Shown in pieces: positions 7,991 to 16,540 of a stretch of 64,000 nucleotides of DNA. The DNA is from Nitrospira sp. GTDB taxonomy: Bacteria; Nitrospirota; Nitrospiria; Nitrospirales; Nitrospiraceae. Position numbers and translations under genes: made by a program. The stretch is taken from positions 4,553 through 68,552 of the forward strand of contig SPAW01000012.1 of NCBI GenBank assembly GCA_005239465.1, read 5' to 3'. Every line of letters starts with the position of its first letter. Position 1 is the stretch's first letter. The notes beneath the pieces were generated by a model, which was not told the DNA's origin, ran no database searches, and was given only the letters and a program-made list of their open reading frames with translations.

Positions 7991-9526
7991 CTACAGGGAC
8001 TTCTTCGAGGCCTGCCGAGTCAGATACGTTTCCAACGTAATATGGTCGGAGGGAGGCAATGCGGCAAAGGCGATGCCGGCCCGGTCCTGGTGGGTCCAGA
8101 TCACGGTTCCTGTCGCCTTGATGGGCTGGGTGTGACCGGGGACCTCGAATCGCAGCATAGCCGTCGCTCCGATCGGCAACGGTTGGGCAAGCCGACACAC
8201 GGCCATACCCCCGACACTGATGTTGCTGGTGAGGCCTGTGGCCTGTGCCCCGTGGGTCAGAATGACGGGCGTCATCATCTCTATGCGCGAAGATGTCCGC
8301 AGGTCTGCCACGGTTTTGAATATCTGTCGATCGCTCTTCCCATAGAGTCGATAGACTGCGGTGGGAGGGTGCACGCCTCCCAGACTCACCGTTCCAATTT
8401 GGTGGAGCCAGAACCGCTTACTGAGGTTCGCCGCGGTGGTCGCTCCAATCAGAATGCGGCAGGAGCCTGGCCCAAGGGCTGGATCGTCCGGTTCCTGCGG
8501 GAAGCGTTCCAATTGCCCGGCGAGCTGGACCACGTCACCCATCGTTGTGAACTTGAGGGGCTGAGTGCGTCCGATGCACAGGGCCACCACCTCGCCGGTT
8601 GACACTCCCACGCGAATATCGATCCTGGGGAATCCCCGATTGTGCCATCGGCGATTCAGGACTTGCAGCGTCTCGCCCATGGCCAACGCACAGGTCACTC
8701 CCTGCGACGCGTCCCGCGTGATCTCGTCGGAGTTCGTGCGGGCAAAGGGTACCCCGAAGTTGGCCTTCAGCGCATCGCCGAAGTACTCGTCCACCACACC
8801 ACCGTGATCCATGATCAGCCGGGCCATCGTCTCCATATACTCGCTCACCCACTCCATCAAGGCCTTGGCATCGAGGGTCTCCGAGAGGGCCGTGAAGCCA
8901 CGCATGTCGGCGAAGAGGACGGTGGCTGTTAATTTTTGCGAATGCAGCCGGCCGCCAGGCAGAAACTGCTCCCGACGGCGCCAGATCGCCTCGGCAAGAT
9001 CTGGCGGGACATGACGCGAAAAGAGTTGCTGGACGAACCGGCGTTGCCCTCGCGCCTGCACGGCGGCCTCGGCGGCTGAGACTCCATAGCCCAACGTGAG
9101 GGTGAAAAAAACGGCACTCAACTCCAATACCCAGTGCGTCGCGAGAATCAGGAGCCCGTAACAGACCGCGAGTGTTGCGACGAGGCTGAGCGCAACGACG
9201 GGGCGAAATTGCGCGGTGATCCACACGGCGGTTAGGGCCGCGGCTGCGATGAGCGCGATCGTCACGGCCGAGGGCACTCGTGGGAGGAAATCTTGTTGTT
9301 GGGTTGGCTCAGCTACGAGCGTATCGGTCTCACCGTTAGCGACTCCGTCGGGCAGCTGAGTCTGCATCCACTCGGTCCCGCTCAGGGCCGCGATCCTCTC
9401 ATAGGCCCAGCGATCGATCCCGTCCAGCAATCCGAGGAGAGAGAGCAGAATGACGGTCAACGCCACAGCGACACTACGTGTCCACCAGTGGGCTGACCAC
9501 CGCCTCGAAGTCTGTTGGCTCTCCAT
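7991..9526 (-). CDS. membrane cyclase-homology protein with C-terminal PilZ domain
   Basis: About 511 residues from ATG 9526; a TTG at 9610 with a GAGGT site would add 28. There are about three hydrophobic segments (near residues 18-36, 87-104 and 109-137), a class III nucleotidyl cyclase domain (about 197-372) and a C-terminal PilZ domain (about 410-505). Metal-binding Asp residues are present (FADMRGF and YFGDALKANFG) and PLKFTTMGD resembles the adenine-recognition block. The usual transition-state pair N-x3-R is replaced by Gln in both positions (VVQLAGQLE). PilZ keeps RTSSR and SNISVGG, the c-di-GMP motifs. It may therefore sense c-di-GMP and have reduced or altered cyclase activity. Confidence 0.82.
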   Translation of the reverse strand: MESQQTSRRWSAHWWTRSVAVALTVILLSLLGLLDGIDRWAYERIAALSGTEWMQTQLPDGVANGETDTLVAEPTQQQDFLPRVPSAVTIALIAAAALTAVWITAQFRPVVALSLVATLAVCYGLLILATHWVLELSAVFFTLTLGYGVSAAEAAVQARGQRRFVQQLFSRHVPPDLAEAIWRRREQFLPGGRLHSQKLTATVLFADMRGFTALSETLDAKALMEWVSEYMETMARLIMDHGGVVDEYFGDALKANFGVPFARTNSDEITRDASQGVTCALAMGETLQVLNRRWHNRGFPRIDIRVGVSTGEVVALCIGRTQPLKFTTMGDVVQLAGQLERFPQEPDDPALGPGSCRILIGATTAANLSKRFWLHQIGTVSLGGVHPPTAVYRLYGKSDRQIFKTVADLRTSSRIEMMTPVILTHGAQATGLTSNISVGGMAVCRLAQPLPIGATAMLRFEVPGHTQPIKATGTVIWTHQDRAGIAFAALPPSDHITLETYLTRQASKKSL

Positions 9527-9694
9527 AGGACGTTGGGATGTGGGATGTGACCAGCGATTTCGTACGAGATGAGTGTACCTCGTTCCACGAAGTCCTGCCA
9601 ACGAAAGCAAGATCTTGGACCTCGCCTCGCTATGGATATGAGTAATTGTGCCGGTGACGTCAGTGCTGGCAGGAACGTACGAGATCTGTTTTAT

Positions 9695-9734
9695 TGGGCC
9701 TTGTAGGGGTCGAACCTACGGCTCGCTGATTAAG
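9695..9734 (-). repeat. tRNA-Lys 3'-half duplication (attachment-site remnant)
   Basis: These 40 bases match 11237-11276, the 3' half of tRNA-Lys from the anticodon loop to the discriminator base, with two mismatches. The CCA is not kept. The copy marks the distal end of a small element integrated at the tRNA, with the Fic gene between the two copies. Confidence 0.85.
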
Positions 9735-9795
9735 GGGAGCGGGCCACGATGGGCGGGTATCTTTTTCAATAGGAGTGCCTCAGCCCTCGGTTTGC

Positions 9796-10950
9796 CTATT
9801 TGCCTTTCCCCTTCAACTCGATCGTTTCCATGATCGGTTTTGCCAGATACAGTTTTCCCCACGTGCGCCCAGTAATTTCTTTCAACATCCCTTTTCGCTG
9901 AAGGAGCGTCACGGCTTGTCTCGCGGTGGGGTTGGATACCTTTAGAACTTGTTCAGCCCGTGAAACGGACATATACGGGTTAAGAAACAGCTCATCCAGC
10001 AAGGCCAGCGCTTTCGCTTTGTCGCGGAGGCGGGCGCGGAACTTTTCACGAAGATCCATCATACGGCCAGCCTGACCCACGGCTTCAAGGGCAATTTCTG
10101 TTACCCCTGCAATGAAGAATCGGAGCCAGCCCATCCAGTCTCCGTGAGTTCTGACCCGTTGCAGTAGATCGTAATAGTCCTGGCGGTGAGCCTCTATATA
10201 CGCGGACAGGTAAAGTAGGGGCTGCGGCAACCGGCCTCGCTCGATGAGAAAAAGCGTGATCAAGAGCCTGCCCAGTCGGCCATTGCCATTAAGAAACGGG
10301 TGAATCGCTTCAAACTGCTCGTGCATGATGGCGCACTGGATGAGATCGGGGAATGCATTCCGTTCGTGGAGAAATCGTTCCCAGTCTCCCAGCAAGTCGT
10401 CCAAGTATTCCGGTGGTGGAGGGACATAGGGAGCGGTTTCGATAGTGCTCCCTGACGGACCAATCCAGTTCTGGCTGCGGCGAAACTCTCCCGGCGTTGC
10501 ATGATCGCCACGGGCTCCTTTCATCAGCCGTGCATGGATCTCCCGAACGAGCCTGAGCGACAGAGGCAGCTTGTGTAACCGTTCGAGCCCATGCTCCATA
10601 GCAGCTACGTAATTCCGCACTTCCTGAACGTCATCATCTTCAGTGCGCTGCTTCGGCTGTTCCATCTCATCGATGAAGAGGTCAGACAGGCTGGCTTTTG
10701 TCCCTTCGATACGGGAGGACAAGACCGCTTCGCGTCGGACATAGGGGGCAATCAGGAGGTGGGGATTGGCCAGATGTCGGCCTAATCCCGAAAGTTCACT
10801 GAGGGCGGCATCGGCGCGTGAAAGTGAGAGAACGAGTTGATTATCGTATGTGAGCGTAGGCGGAAGTTTTGCCGGAACGAATGCCGTATAGCCAGTTGGT
10901 GTCCGGATGACTTTGCCTGCGCTTAGGGCTCGGAAGTCTTTTGGATTCAT
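9796..10950 (-). CDS. Fic-family adenylyltransferase with autoinhibitory motif and winged helix
   Basis: A 384-residue Fic protein. The catalytic loop is HPFLNGNGRLGR at residues 217-228, complete. The N-terminal inhibitory helix carries SSRIEG (78-83), fitting the [S/T]xxxE[G/N] consensus, so this is a class II Fic protein expected to be self-restrained. The C-terminus (about 310-375) looks like a winged helix: PYMSVSRAEQVLKVSNPTARQAV then a wing near TWGKLYLAK. Fic enzymes usually transfer AMP to a target side chain; targets are unknown here. It is the only gene in a tRNA-Lys-bounded island. Three short palindromes lie just upstream (10978-11027) and may be its own operator. Confidence 0.92.
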   Translation of the reverse strand: MNPKDFRALSAGKVIRTPTGYTAFVPAKLPPTLTYDNQLVLSLSRADAALSELSGLGRHLANPHLLIAPYVRREAVLSSRIEGTKASLSDLFIDEMEQPKQRTEDDDVQEVRNYVAAMEHGLERLHKLPLSLRLVREIHARLMKGARGDHATPGEFRRSQNWIGPSGSTIETAPYVPPPPEYLDDLLGDWERFLHERNAFPDLIQCAIMHEQFEAIHPFLNGNGRLGRLLITLFLIERGRLPQPLLYLSAYIEAHRQDYYDLLQRVRTHGDWMGWLRFFIAGVTEIALEAVGQAGRMMDLREKFRARLRDKAKALALLDELFLNPYMSVSRAEQVLKVSNPTARQAVTLLQRKGMLKEITGRTWGKLYLAKPIMETIELKGKGK

Positions 10951-10977
10951 GGTGTGAGAATCATGAATGTCAGGCGA

Positions 10978-11027
10978 CTTTCAAAGTAGAGGTGTCTTTG
11001 AAAGAAACAGTCAACATTCTTTCAAAG
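10978..11027. promoter_or_regulatory. three CTTTSAAAG palindromes upstream of fic
   Basis: CTTTCAAAG at 10978-10986, CTTTGAAAG at 10996-11004 and CTTTCAAAG at 11019-11027 lie 28-77 bp upstream of the fic start. Starts are 18 and 23 bp apart, so the second and third are about two helix turns apart. This is the layout of a repressor operator; the winged helix of the Fic protein is a candidate binder. Confidence 0.5.
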
Positions 11028-11233
11028 TGAGCCGAGCTTTGCAAGAACTCTTTTGGACCGGGAAATCTTGAAGGGAAAGAGAACGCGAGGGTCTGCCGGA
11101 GGGTTGATCCGTTCGCCCCGAGATCTAGGCGAACGGCACGAAACTTAGAGACTCGGATCTACTGGAGGGGTTTATCCGCCCGCGTTGGTTACGATAAGCT
11201 GATAAAGAGCGGGCGGCACGAGCAAGCTTGGTT

Positions 11234-11309
<76 letters not shown>

Positions 11310-11367
11310 ACCTAGGCGTGTATGTCTGCAGTAGTATCGCCGGCTGGTTTCCCTGCCTGCTTGCTGG

Positions 11368-11444
11368 TGGTGCGCCTGACAGGATTTGAACCTGTGGCCC
11401 TCAGCTCCGGAGGCTGATGCTCTATCCAGCTGAGCTACAGGCGC
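11368..11444 (-). tRNA. tRNA-Arg (CCG)
   Basis: Minus-strand cloverleaf: acceptor GCGCCTG/CAGGCGC, anticodon loop CTCCGGA giving CCG, T arm CACAGGTTCAAATCCTGT, encoded CCA. It lies 58 bp upstream of tRNA-Lys on the same strand, so both may share a transcript. Confidence 0.97.
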
Positions 11445-11680
11445 TCCCGCAAGCAAGGGGGGACACCTTAGCACAGCGCGAAAGTTACTGTCTAGCGCGG
11501 ACCATTCATGAATATCTGCTGCGACAGCCGATCCTCTCGCCCAGCGTGGCTGTTCTCGCTCAGCCTCCGCGACAGACTGCAAGTATGCCTGCGTCGGCTT
11601 CGCGTGCGAGCCGCCACGGTGGGCTTCGGCCTCGACCGTCTCACAACGATATTCCTGAATAATCAGCGCCAGGTCGCCTC

Positions 11681-12310
11681 TTAGGCTGGTCCATCAGCGG
11701 CATCGGGCAAGAAGGCGTAGGGAAGTAACAGCTCTTCGCCCTGTGCTCTGCGTTGGTGACGCAGCTGTGCAAGTTGTTCTGCCTCTGCACCAGCGAGGAG
11801 GTTTTCCTCCTGGCGAAGGGCCCGAGAAAGTCGAATGAGGGGAACGGAGTGTTGAATGACACAAGCGCCATGAACGACTCCGTTGACGTCCGAGGGAATG
11901 CCCATCGAGCGACAGGCGAGTGGGCGAAAGGCATAGAGGCTGCAGCTCCCATCCGACTCCAAGGCCGGACAGGGTAACTTGCTAAATCGTTCCACGAGGT
12001 TGTCGGTGTCCCGGTCAGGCCAGTGATCGATGAATCGATTCCGTACCAGTTGCGGTGCTGAGGCCGATAGTATGCTGGCCTGCTGGGAGGCCTTCTGCTC
12101 GATCGCCCGGCGTTGCTCGTAAGGAAGCGAACGGAGGCCCCGCTGGATTTCCTGCTGGTCGAGAATGGTCACAGGGAAGAGGCCCACACAACAGTGGGAG
12201 CAGCCTTGTCGACAGGGGAGGTCGCCGAGGAGGGCTGCCTTGGCGCGCTCAAACCAGTGGGCGGTCTTTTCAAAAAGTGAGGAACGCGGTTGGGTGGGAT
12301 TGCACGACAC
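11681..12310 (-). CDS. YkgJ-family cysteine-cluster protein, second copy
   Basis: A 209-residue paralogue of the protein at 1880. The cluster is CRQGCSHCCVGLFP near residue 32 and the second block is CPALESDGSCSLYAFRPLACRSMG. Metal or cluster binding is expected; function unknown. The start is a GTG at 12310, one base after the stop (12312-12314) of the upstream gene, so translation is probably coupled with it. The C-terminal third is helical and rich in Gln, Glu and Ala. Confidence 0.8.
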   Translation of the reverse strand: MSCNPTQPRSSLFEKTAHWFERAKAALLGDLPCRQGCSHCCVGLFPVTILDQQEIQRGLRSLPYEQRRAIEQKASQQASILSASAPQLVRNRFIDHWPDRDTDNLVERFSKLPCPALESDGSCSLYAFRPLACRSMGIPSDVNGVVHGACVIQHSVPLIRLSRALRQEENLLAGAEAEQLAQLRHQRRAQGEELLLPYAFLPDAADGPA

Positions 12311-12311
12311 G

Positions 12312-12872
12312 TCAGTCTTCGACAGCGACCGACATATCGACGATCAGTTCACCCTTGGGTGAGTAGAAGCCTTGATTGTCGATCTGGACGATCCCGTTGC
12401 ATTGTTCTTGGTAGAACTCGAGGACCCATCCATTGAAGTCATAGCCCTCATCGGTCATATCCTTCTCGGTAAAGCGGGTGGTGAGGATAAACCGAGAACG
12501 AGTGACATATTCCTGCACGAGCTGGGACTCGATGTTGTCGTGGGTGGTGAGCAACTCCAGGAACTGTGTTTTTTCCTGGTCGTAGACGTCTTTATAGCTG
12601 CCGCGATCTCGTACGCAAAACAGGTGGATCGGCTTGCGATCTCGGTGGTAACCCAATGCCACTTGTACCCACGCCCACTCATCGAGGACCGCCTCGTCGA
12701 TGTTGGCGGGAACGATCGGGGTATGGCCGCGCGCCTTCAGAAAATCAATCAACAGCCGGAGCGGGGGCGAGTTTTCTTTTTGACAGAAGACGCGAGAATA
12801 GATAAAGCTTTCAGCCTGTTCGGATGTGGCTGGTTGCGCGCTTGCAGGGAGAATCGGCAGTTCTTTGCCCAT
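12312..12872 (-). CDS. hypothetical protein, 186 aa
   Basis: I do not recognise a named family. The protein is soluble and mixed alpha/beta, with FIYSRVFCQKENSPPLRLLI, WAWVQVALGYHRDRKPI and FCVRDRGSYKDVYDQEKTQF. It ends in a beta-rich segment (VLEFYQEQCNGIVQIDNQGFY, PKGELIVDMSV). The gene is directly upstream of the cysteine-cluster gene and probably in one operon with it, which is the only hint of function. Codon use is like the neighbours. Confidence 0.65.
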   Translation of the reverse strand: MGKELPILPASAQPATSEQAESFIYSRVFCQKENSPPLRLLIDFLKARGHTPIVPANIDEAVLDEWAWVQVALGYHRDRKPIHLFCVRDRGSYKDVYDQEKTQFLELLTTHDNIESQLVQEYVTRSRFILTTRFTEKDMTDEGYDFNGWVLEFYQEQCNGIVQIDNQGFYSPKGELIVDMSVAVED

Positions 12873-13176
12873 GAAGTTCCATTCGAATCGGTCGCCGTCG
12901 ATGAGCTATACGGGCGGTTGAATGACCCCGGTCCCTACTGTACCTTCTTGTCTATTTTAACTGCAAGAGGGTGGTGTATGCATTTTCCCACGCCAGGCGC
13001 GCGTTTTTCTCGTTGACACTCTCGGGACTCTTGGCTACACTCTCGCGGGTTTTCGCGACTTGAGTCTTTACGAACGTTCCACGACACCAATTACGAGTCC
13101 AGGCGTTTTCAAGACAGGCGAGTCAGCGGAAGTATCGAGTTACTATCATCATCCTTACCTTCAAGGAGGTTTACGA
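12873..13176 (+). promoter_or_regulatory. leader region with promoter of the HU gene
   Basis: A near-consensus sigma-70 promoter: TTGACA at 13013-13018, a 17-bp spacer, and TACACT at 13036-13041. The predicted transcript would have an untranslated leader of about 130 nt before the HU start, ending in the strong site AAGGAGGT. The rest of this 300-bp gap (12873-13012) shows nothing I can identify. Confidence 0.75.
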
Positions 13177-13464
13177 ATGGCAAAGTCAATGACGAAGTCG
13201 CAGATTGCAGATCACCTGGCTGGAAAGGCTGGGATCACGAAGAAGGGTGCGGTCCAGATTATTGATGATCTGGCGGCGCTGGCCTATCGTGAAGCAAAAA
13301 ATGTCTTCACCGTGCCCGGCATCGGCAAGCTTAAGTTGGCCAACCGGAAGGCCCGCCTCGGCCGCAACCCCCAGACCGGTGAAGAGATTAAGATTCCGGC
13401 CAAGCGAGTGGTCAAGTTCCGCGTGGCCAAGGCTGCTAAGGACGCAATCCTCGGCAAGAAGTAA
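13177..13464 (+). CDS. hup: HU-family nucleoid DNA-binding protein
   Basis: A 95-residue HU/IHF-type protein starting at ATG 13177 after AAGGAGGTTTACGA. The N-terminal dimerisation helices (MTKSQIADHLAGKAGITKKG) and the DNA-binding arm (GIGKLKLANRKARLGRNPQT, KRVVKFRVAKAAKDAI) are complete. HU dimers bend DNA and organise the nucleoid. An alternative upstream start in the same frame would add 39 unrelated residues and is rejected because of the ribosome site. Promoter at 13013 and terminator at 13536 make this a single-gene transcript. Confidence 0.93.
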   Translation: MAKSMTKSQIADHLAGKAGITKKGAVQIIDDLAALAYREAKNVFTVPGIGKLKLANRKARLGRNPQTGEEIKIPAKRVVKFRVAKAAKDAILGKK

Positions 13465-13535
13465 GAGGATTCCAGTCCTGGCGCCGTTGCAGCGCTTGGT
13501 CTTTCATTAGGCTTCATCCGCTGCATGTGCCGATA

Positions 13536-13576
13536 AGCCAAGGGCCGGGGCCCCATAGGGGCCCCGGCCCTTGGCT
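13536..13576 (+). terminator. very stable hairpin after HU
   Basis: AGCCAAGGGCCGGGGCCCC and its exact complement are separated by ATA, a 19-bp stem with a 3-nt loop. Only TT follows the stem, so it is a strong hairpin without a long T run, probably acting in both directions. Confidence 0.8.
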
Positions 13577-13675
13577 TTCGCAGGCTCTTAGGCACGTCAA
13601 TTGAACTAGTCAATCGACAATGCCGGAAGGTTCAGGCTGAGCGTAAAGGAGTCCGATTCACCCACCTACGCAGGA

Positions 13676-13999
13676 AGCCACGGCTGCCCGTCCTCCGCAG
13701 TAGCCCGCTACGGAGGGTGGATGAAGCCGCGGAGGAATGCGCAACGGGTGTCCTCCGAAGCCTTGGCGAAGGAGGACATGCTTCCGGCCTTCGTAGCCTT
13801 GATGGCTACTTCGGCGGAGTAGGCTCGGCGGGTTTCGCCGAAACATACAAAAGGGACCACGGCTGCCCGGCCTTCGTAGCCGAAGCTACTTCGGCGGAGT
13901 AGGCTCGGCGGGTTTCGCCGAAACATACAAAAGGGACCACGGCTGCCCGGCCTTCGTAGCCGAAGCTACTTCGGCGGAGTAGGCTAAAGCCGTGGGGCT
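13676..13999 (+). repeat. 80-bp tandem repeat array bounded by inverted CCACGGCT
   Basis: Two units with period 80 start at 13854 and 13934 (GGACCACGGCTGCCCGGCC...), the second truncated at about 13984. A diverged partial unit and a variant with CCTCCG in place of CTTCG lie before them (13676-13853). Each unit contains small hairpins (GTAGCCGAAGCTAC; CGGCGGGTTTCGCCG). The array is closed by CCACGGCT at 13678 and AGCCGTGG at 13988. Frames through it are open but are just the repeat translated; I call no gene. Confidence 0.8.
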
Positions 14000-14035
14000 C
14001 TACTTTCTCGACCTGAACCTCAACCTCAGCCTGTT

Positions 14036-14311
14036 TCAGGAGTGCGACGGGCCCAGTCCGCTGCCGCCCATCCCATCATGTCCGACAAGACGAATAGCGT
14101 CCCCATCCTGGACAAGGGAATCTTCGCTGGCGATCTTTTTATTGATGGTCACGAGGACTTTCTTTTCTCGCAGCAGCTGGAGCAGATGGCGAAGCCGAAC
14201 TCCTTGCCGCTGAATCAGCTGCCGAACGGACATCGGCACGGCGATCTCGCAGGCAAGATCGTGTTCTCCATCGGCTGTCTGTAGTTGTCCGGTCATGACG
14301 ATGGTCACCAT
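14036..14311 (-). CDS. ThiS/MoaD-like ubiquitin-fold protein
   Basis: A 91-residue protein with a beta-grasp sulfur-carrier pattern: VRQLIQRQGV, KKVLVTINKKIASEDSLVQDGDAIRLVGHDGMGG. The usual C-terminal Gly-Gly is followed here by SGLGPSHS, so it would need processing or is not a sulfur donor. No ThiF/MoeB activator is adjacent. The start ATG at 14311 has a GGAG eleven bases upstream. It is divergent from the hypothetical gene at 14407. Assigned by pattern, so only moderate confidence. Confidence 0.6.
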   Translation of the reverse strand: MVTIVMTGQLQTADGEHDLACEIAVPMSVRQLIQRQGVRLRHLLQLLREKKVLVTINKKIASEDSLVQDGDAIRLVGHDGMGGSGLGPSHS

Positions 14312-14406
14312 GCCTATGGTGCTCCGTAGGTGCTGAGGGCCGTGGCTAGCTCGATCTCGCTTCGGTAATTGACTCTGCCCAGGTCTCTGTCGATAATGGC
14401 GGTGTC

Positions 14407-14823
14407 ATGCAATCGCTCGATGTCCAGAATCCTGGGATGCCGGACTTGCAGTTTGTCCTCTTCGTATCGGCCCTCTGCACGGCCAATCCGAACCAGATCA
14501 ACGTCTCGGAAGACCTGCGGCGAACGATTTTCGATCGGTGCTGGGCGCTCACCCATACCGAGGCTCCGCCGACGAATCCGAAAGAACGCATCCTTGATCT
14601 CCGGGGCGGAACGGAACTCACGCTGGAGGCCTGTGTCTCCTCGATCCGCTCTCTCCTCGTAGAGGCCAGCATTACAACACTTGTCTGGGACCATCCGGTC
14701 AGTGAACCCACCAGGGACAGCTCGCCGGCGGCCATCCCGCTGATCGATCGATTGGGGCAATTGTACCCCAACGATCCGGATCGCGTCGATCCCCCGAATC
14801 AACCGCCCCCAGGACAGCTCTAA
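14407..14823 (+). CDS. hypothetical protein, 138 aa
   Basis: I do not recognise this protein. The frame has the G/C-ending codon use of the neighbouring genes, and the translation is mixed alpha/beta (DLQFVLFVSALCTANPNQIN, ERILDLRGGTELTLEACVSS) ending in a Pro-rich tail. A 162-codon frame on the opposite strand (14314-14802) is rich in Arg and reads like the antisense of this one. The ATG at 14407 has no ribosome site, and the frame stays open back to 14350 with no alternative start, so the true 5' end is uncertain. Confidence 0.5.
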   Translation: MQSLDVQNPGMPDLQFVLFVSALCTANPNQINVSEDLRRTIFDRCWALTHTEAPPTNPKERILDLRGGTELTLEACVSSIRSLLVEASITTLVWDHPVSEPTRDSSPAAIPLIDRLGQLYPNDPDRVDPPNQPPPGQL

Positions 14824-14849
14824 CCCGTCACCACGAACAGAAGAACATC

Positions 14850-15120
14850 GTGCGCGTGACCTCAGTCGACATTTCCGGTGTCCTCCTGATCGAACCGAAA
14901 GTCGTTCGCGACCATCGCGGGTGTTTTGTCGAAACCCATCATGAGCAGCGCTTCAGGGAGGCCGGCATGACCGAGCGATTTGTCCAGGATAACTATTCAC
15001 GATCGGGTTGCGCGACACCTTGCGCGGGCTGCATGTTCAAGAGCCACATGCCCAGGGAAAGCTGGTGATGACCGTGGAAGGGGTTGTCTGGACCTGTTCG
15101 GTGAAAAAAGATTTCGAGGG
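14850..15120 (+). pseudogene. rfbC (dTDP-4-dehydrorhamnose 3,5-epimerase) remnant
   Basis: From GTG 14850, VTSVDISGVLLIEPKVVRD, HRGCFVETHHEQRFREAGM and FVQDNYSRS match the N-terminus of RfbC. After about 15005 the homology moves to another frame (RDTLRGLHVQEPHAQGKLV, EGVVW) and ends near 15100, where the intact enzyme would run for another 90 residues. The gene is thus both frameshifted and truncated. No other dTDP-rhamnose genes are nearby. Confidence 0.75.
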
Positions 15121-15257
15121 CCGAAATAAAAGTTTGGCGAATGAGCCGACTTTTGGTAGAGTGCGGGCCTCGCTTGTCAGGCCGGGTTCGAGGCGATCGA
15201 GGCGTGACGTAAGGAATGACGATCAAAACATACGGCGCAACGACTGATCTGAGAGCA

Positions 15258-16136
15258 ATGAGATACGGACTGCTTCTTGTCGTCGCGCTGATGTCGTTTT
15301 CCGGCTGTGCCGGCCGCACAGGCTCGGCGAGCCTGCTGACTCCCGCCATCGAACACAGCGCGGCACCGATTCTTGTCGCCGATGCATCCTCCATCACCTC
15401 CCTCGCGGCAGCTGCTCTTGACAAAGCTCCAGAGGAGCCGTTCGATCCCTTTGCCAAACCGGGCGAAGAGGGGATCGACGAGTACGATCCGTGGGAACCG
15501 CTCAATACGAAGGTCTTCGAATTCAACCGGCAGGTCGATCGCTGGGTGCTCAAGCCGGTGGCAACAGGGTATAACTTTATCGTGCCGAATCCGGTTCAAA
15601 TCGGCATCAGCAACTTTTTTTATAACCTCCGATTCCCACCAAGGTTCTTTAATAATATTTTTCAGGGAAAGGTTAAAGGAGCGGGGATTGAGGTCGGGCG
15701 ATTTCTCGTTAATTCTACCGCTGGGATCGGTGGATTCATCGATGTGGCTCAGCATCTCGATCTGAAGACGCCGGACGAAGACACCGGCCAGACGCTCGGC
15801 TTTTATGGGGTCAAATCTGGGCCCTATCTGGTGCTCCCCCTAATGCAACCATTCACGGTTCGGGACCTTATCGGGTTTGTCGGGGATATCTTTTTAAATC
15901 CAATCAACTGGCTGGTTTTGCCGATCATCGAGATAGACGCGATCCCTTCTGTGATTCCTCATGAAAATCGCCTCACCTCTTCCCTCATCCAGATCGGCGG
16001 CCGCATTTTTGAAATCGTGAACGACCGTTCGTTGAATCTTGAGAAGTTTCAGGGCGTTGAAGAGGCTACCCTCGACCTCTACGCCGCCGTCCGCAATGCC
16101 TACCTCCAGAAGCGGGCCAAGGCCATTCAAGAATAG
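15258..16136 (+). CDS. mlaA: MlaA/VacJ outer-membrane lipoprotein
   Basis: About 292 residues from ATG 15258, with a lipoprotein signal ending in MSFSGC. The MlaA domain is complete: DPWEPLNTKVFEFNRQVDRW, PVQIGISNFFYNLRFPPRF, GRFLVNSTAGIGGF, DEDTGQTLGFYGVKSGPY and FTVRDLIGFVGD. MlaA sits in the outer membrane and removes mislocalised phospholipids with the MlaFEDB transporter, which is not in this window. An upstream ATG at 15216 would put the signal peptide 14 residues in and has its ribosome site too close. A fragment of a second mlaA lies at 17455. Confidence 0.92.
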   Translation: MRYGLLLVVALMSFSGCAGRTGSASLLTPAIEHSAAPILVADASSITSLAAAALDKAPEEPFDPFAKPGEEGIDEYDPWEPLNTKVFEFNRQVDRWVLKPVATGYNFIVPNPVQIGISNFFYNLRFPPRFFNNIFQGKVKGAGIEVGRFLVNSTAGIGGFIDVAQHLDLKTPDEDTGQTLGFYGVKSGPYLVLPLMQPFTVRDLIGFVGDIFLNPINWLVLPIIEIDAIPSVIPHENRLTSSLIQIGGRIFEIVNDRSLNLEKFQGVEEATLDLYAAVRNAYLQKRAKAIQE

Positions 16137-16286
16137 TGCGCACCAACCAGCTGCCATCGTGCTTCTCGCGTCCTGTTCGCTCCCCTGTAGTTTCCGCAGT
16201 CGACCGAAAAAAGTACATACGCCCTCTGTGCGACGAGCTCCCTGGGTGAATGGGATTGTACGATGAATACGCCAGTCGAAAACTTT

Positions 16287-16395
16287 CTACGGAAGCAGCA
16301 CCACTTTTCCGCATTGCCCCGATTTGACTAAATCAAAACCCGTGGCGAACTCAGCCATCGGGAACGAATGCTTGATCATCGGGGATTGAAGTGAG
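16287..16395 (-). pseudogene. C-terminal fragment of a zinc-type alcohol dehydrogenase
   Basis: On the minus strand the translation KHSFPMAEFATGFDLVKSGQ, then CGKVVLLP and a TAG at 16287, matches the last residues of MDR-family alcohol dehydrogenases. No homology continues past about 16395. It is a remnant of roughly 35 codons. Confidence 0.65.
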
Positions 16396-16540
16396 CCGGA
16401 ACAGTGCGGCGGCGGGAGCTAACGACAGTACCATCACTTCGGGCTCAGGAAGCGCATCTCGCCTTCAGATTCAGACGCTTCACGAGATACGGGGCCGAGT
16501 CACGAAACGGGGATGTACCGGTCCACTGTGCGGCGTAGGT

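Noticed and set aside
13658-13926. Overlapping open frames through the 80-bp repeat array
   Set aside because: They only translate the repeat unit, have no ribosome site and show no protein-like composition.
14314-14802. 162-codon minus-strand frame opposite the hypothetical gene at 14407
   Set aside because: Arg-rich translation with the look of an antisense shadow; the plus strand has the better codon use.
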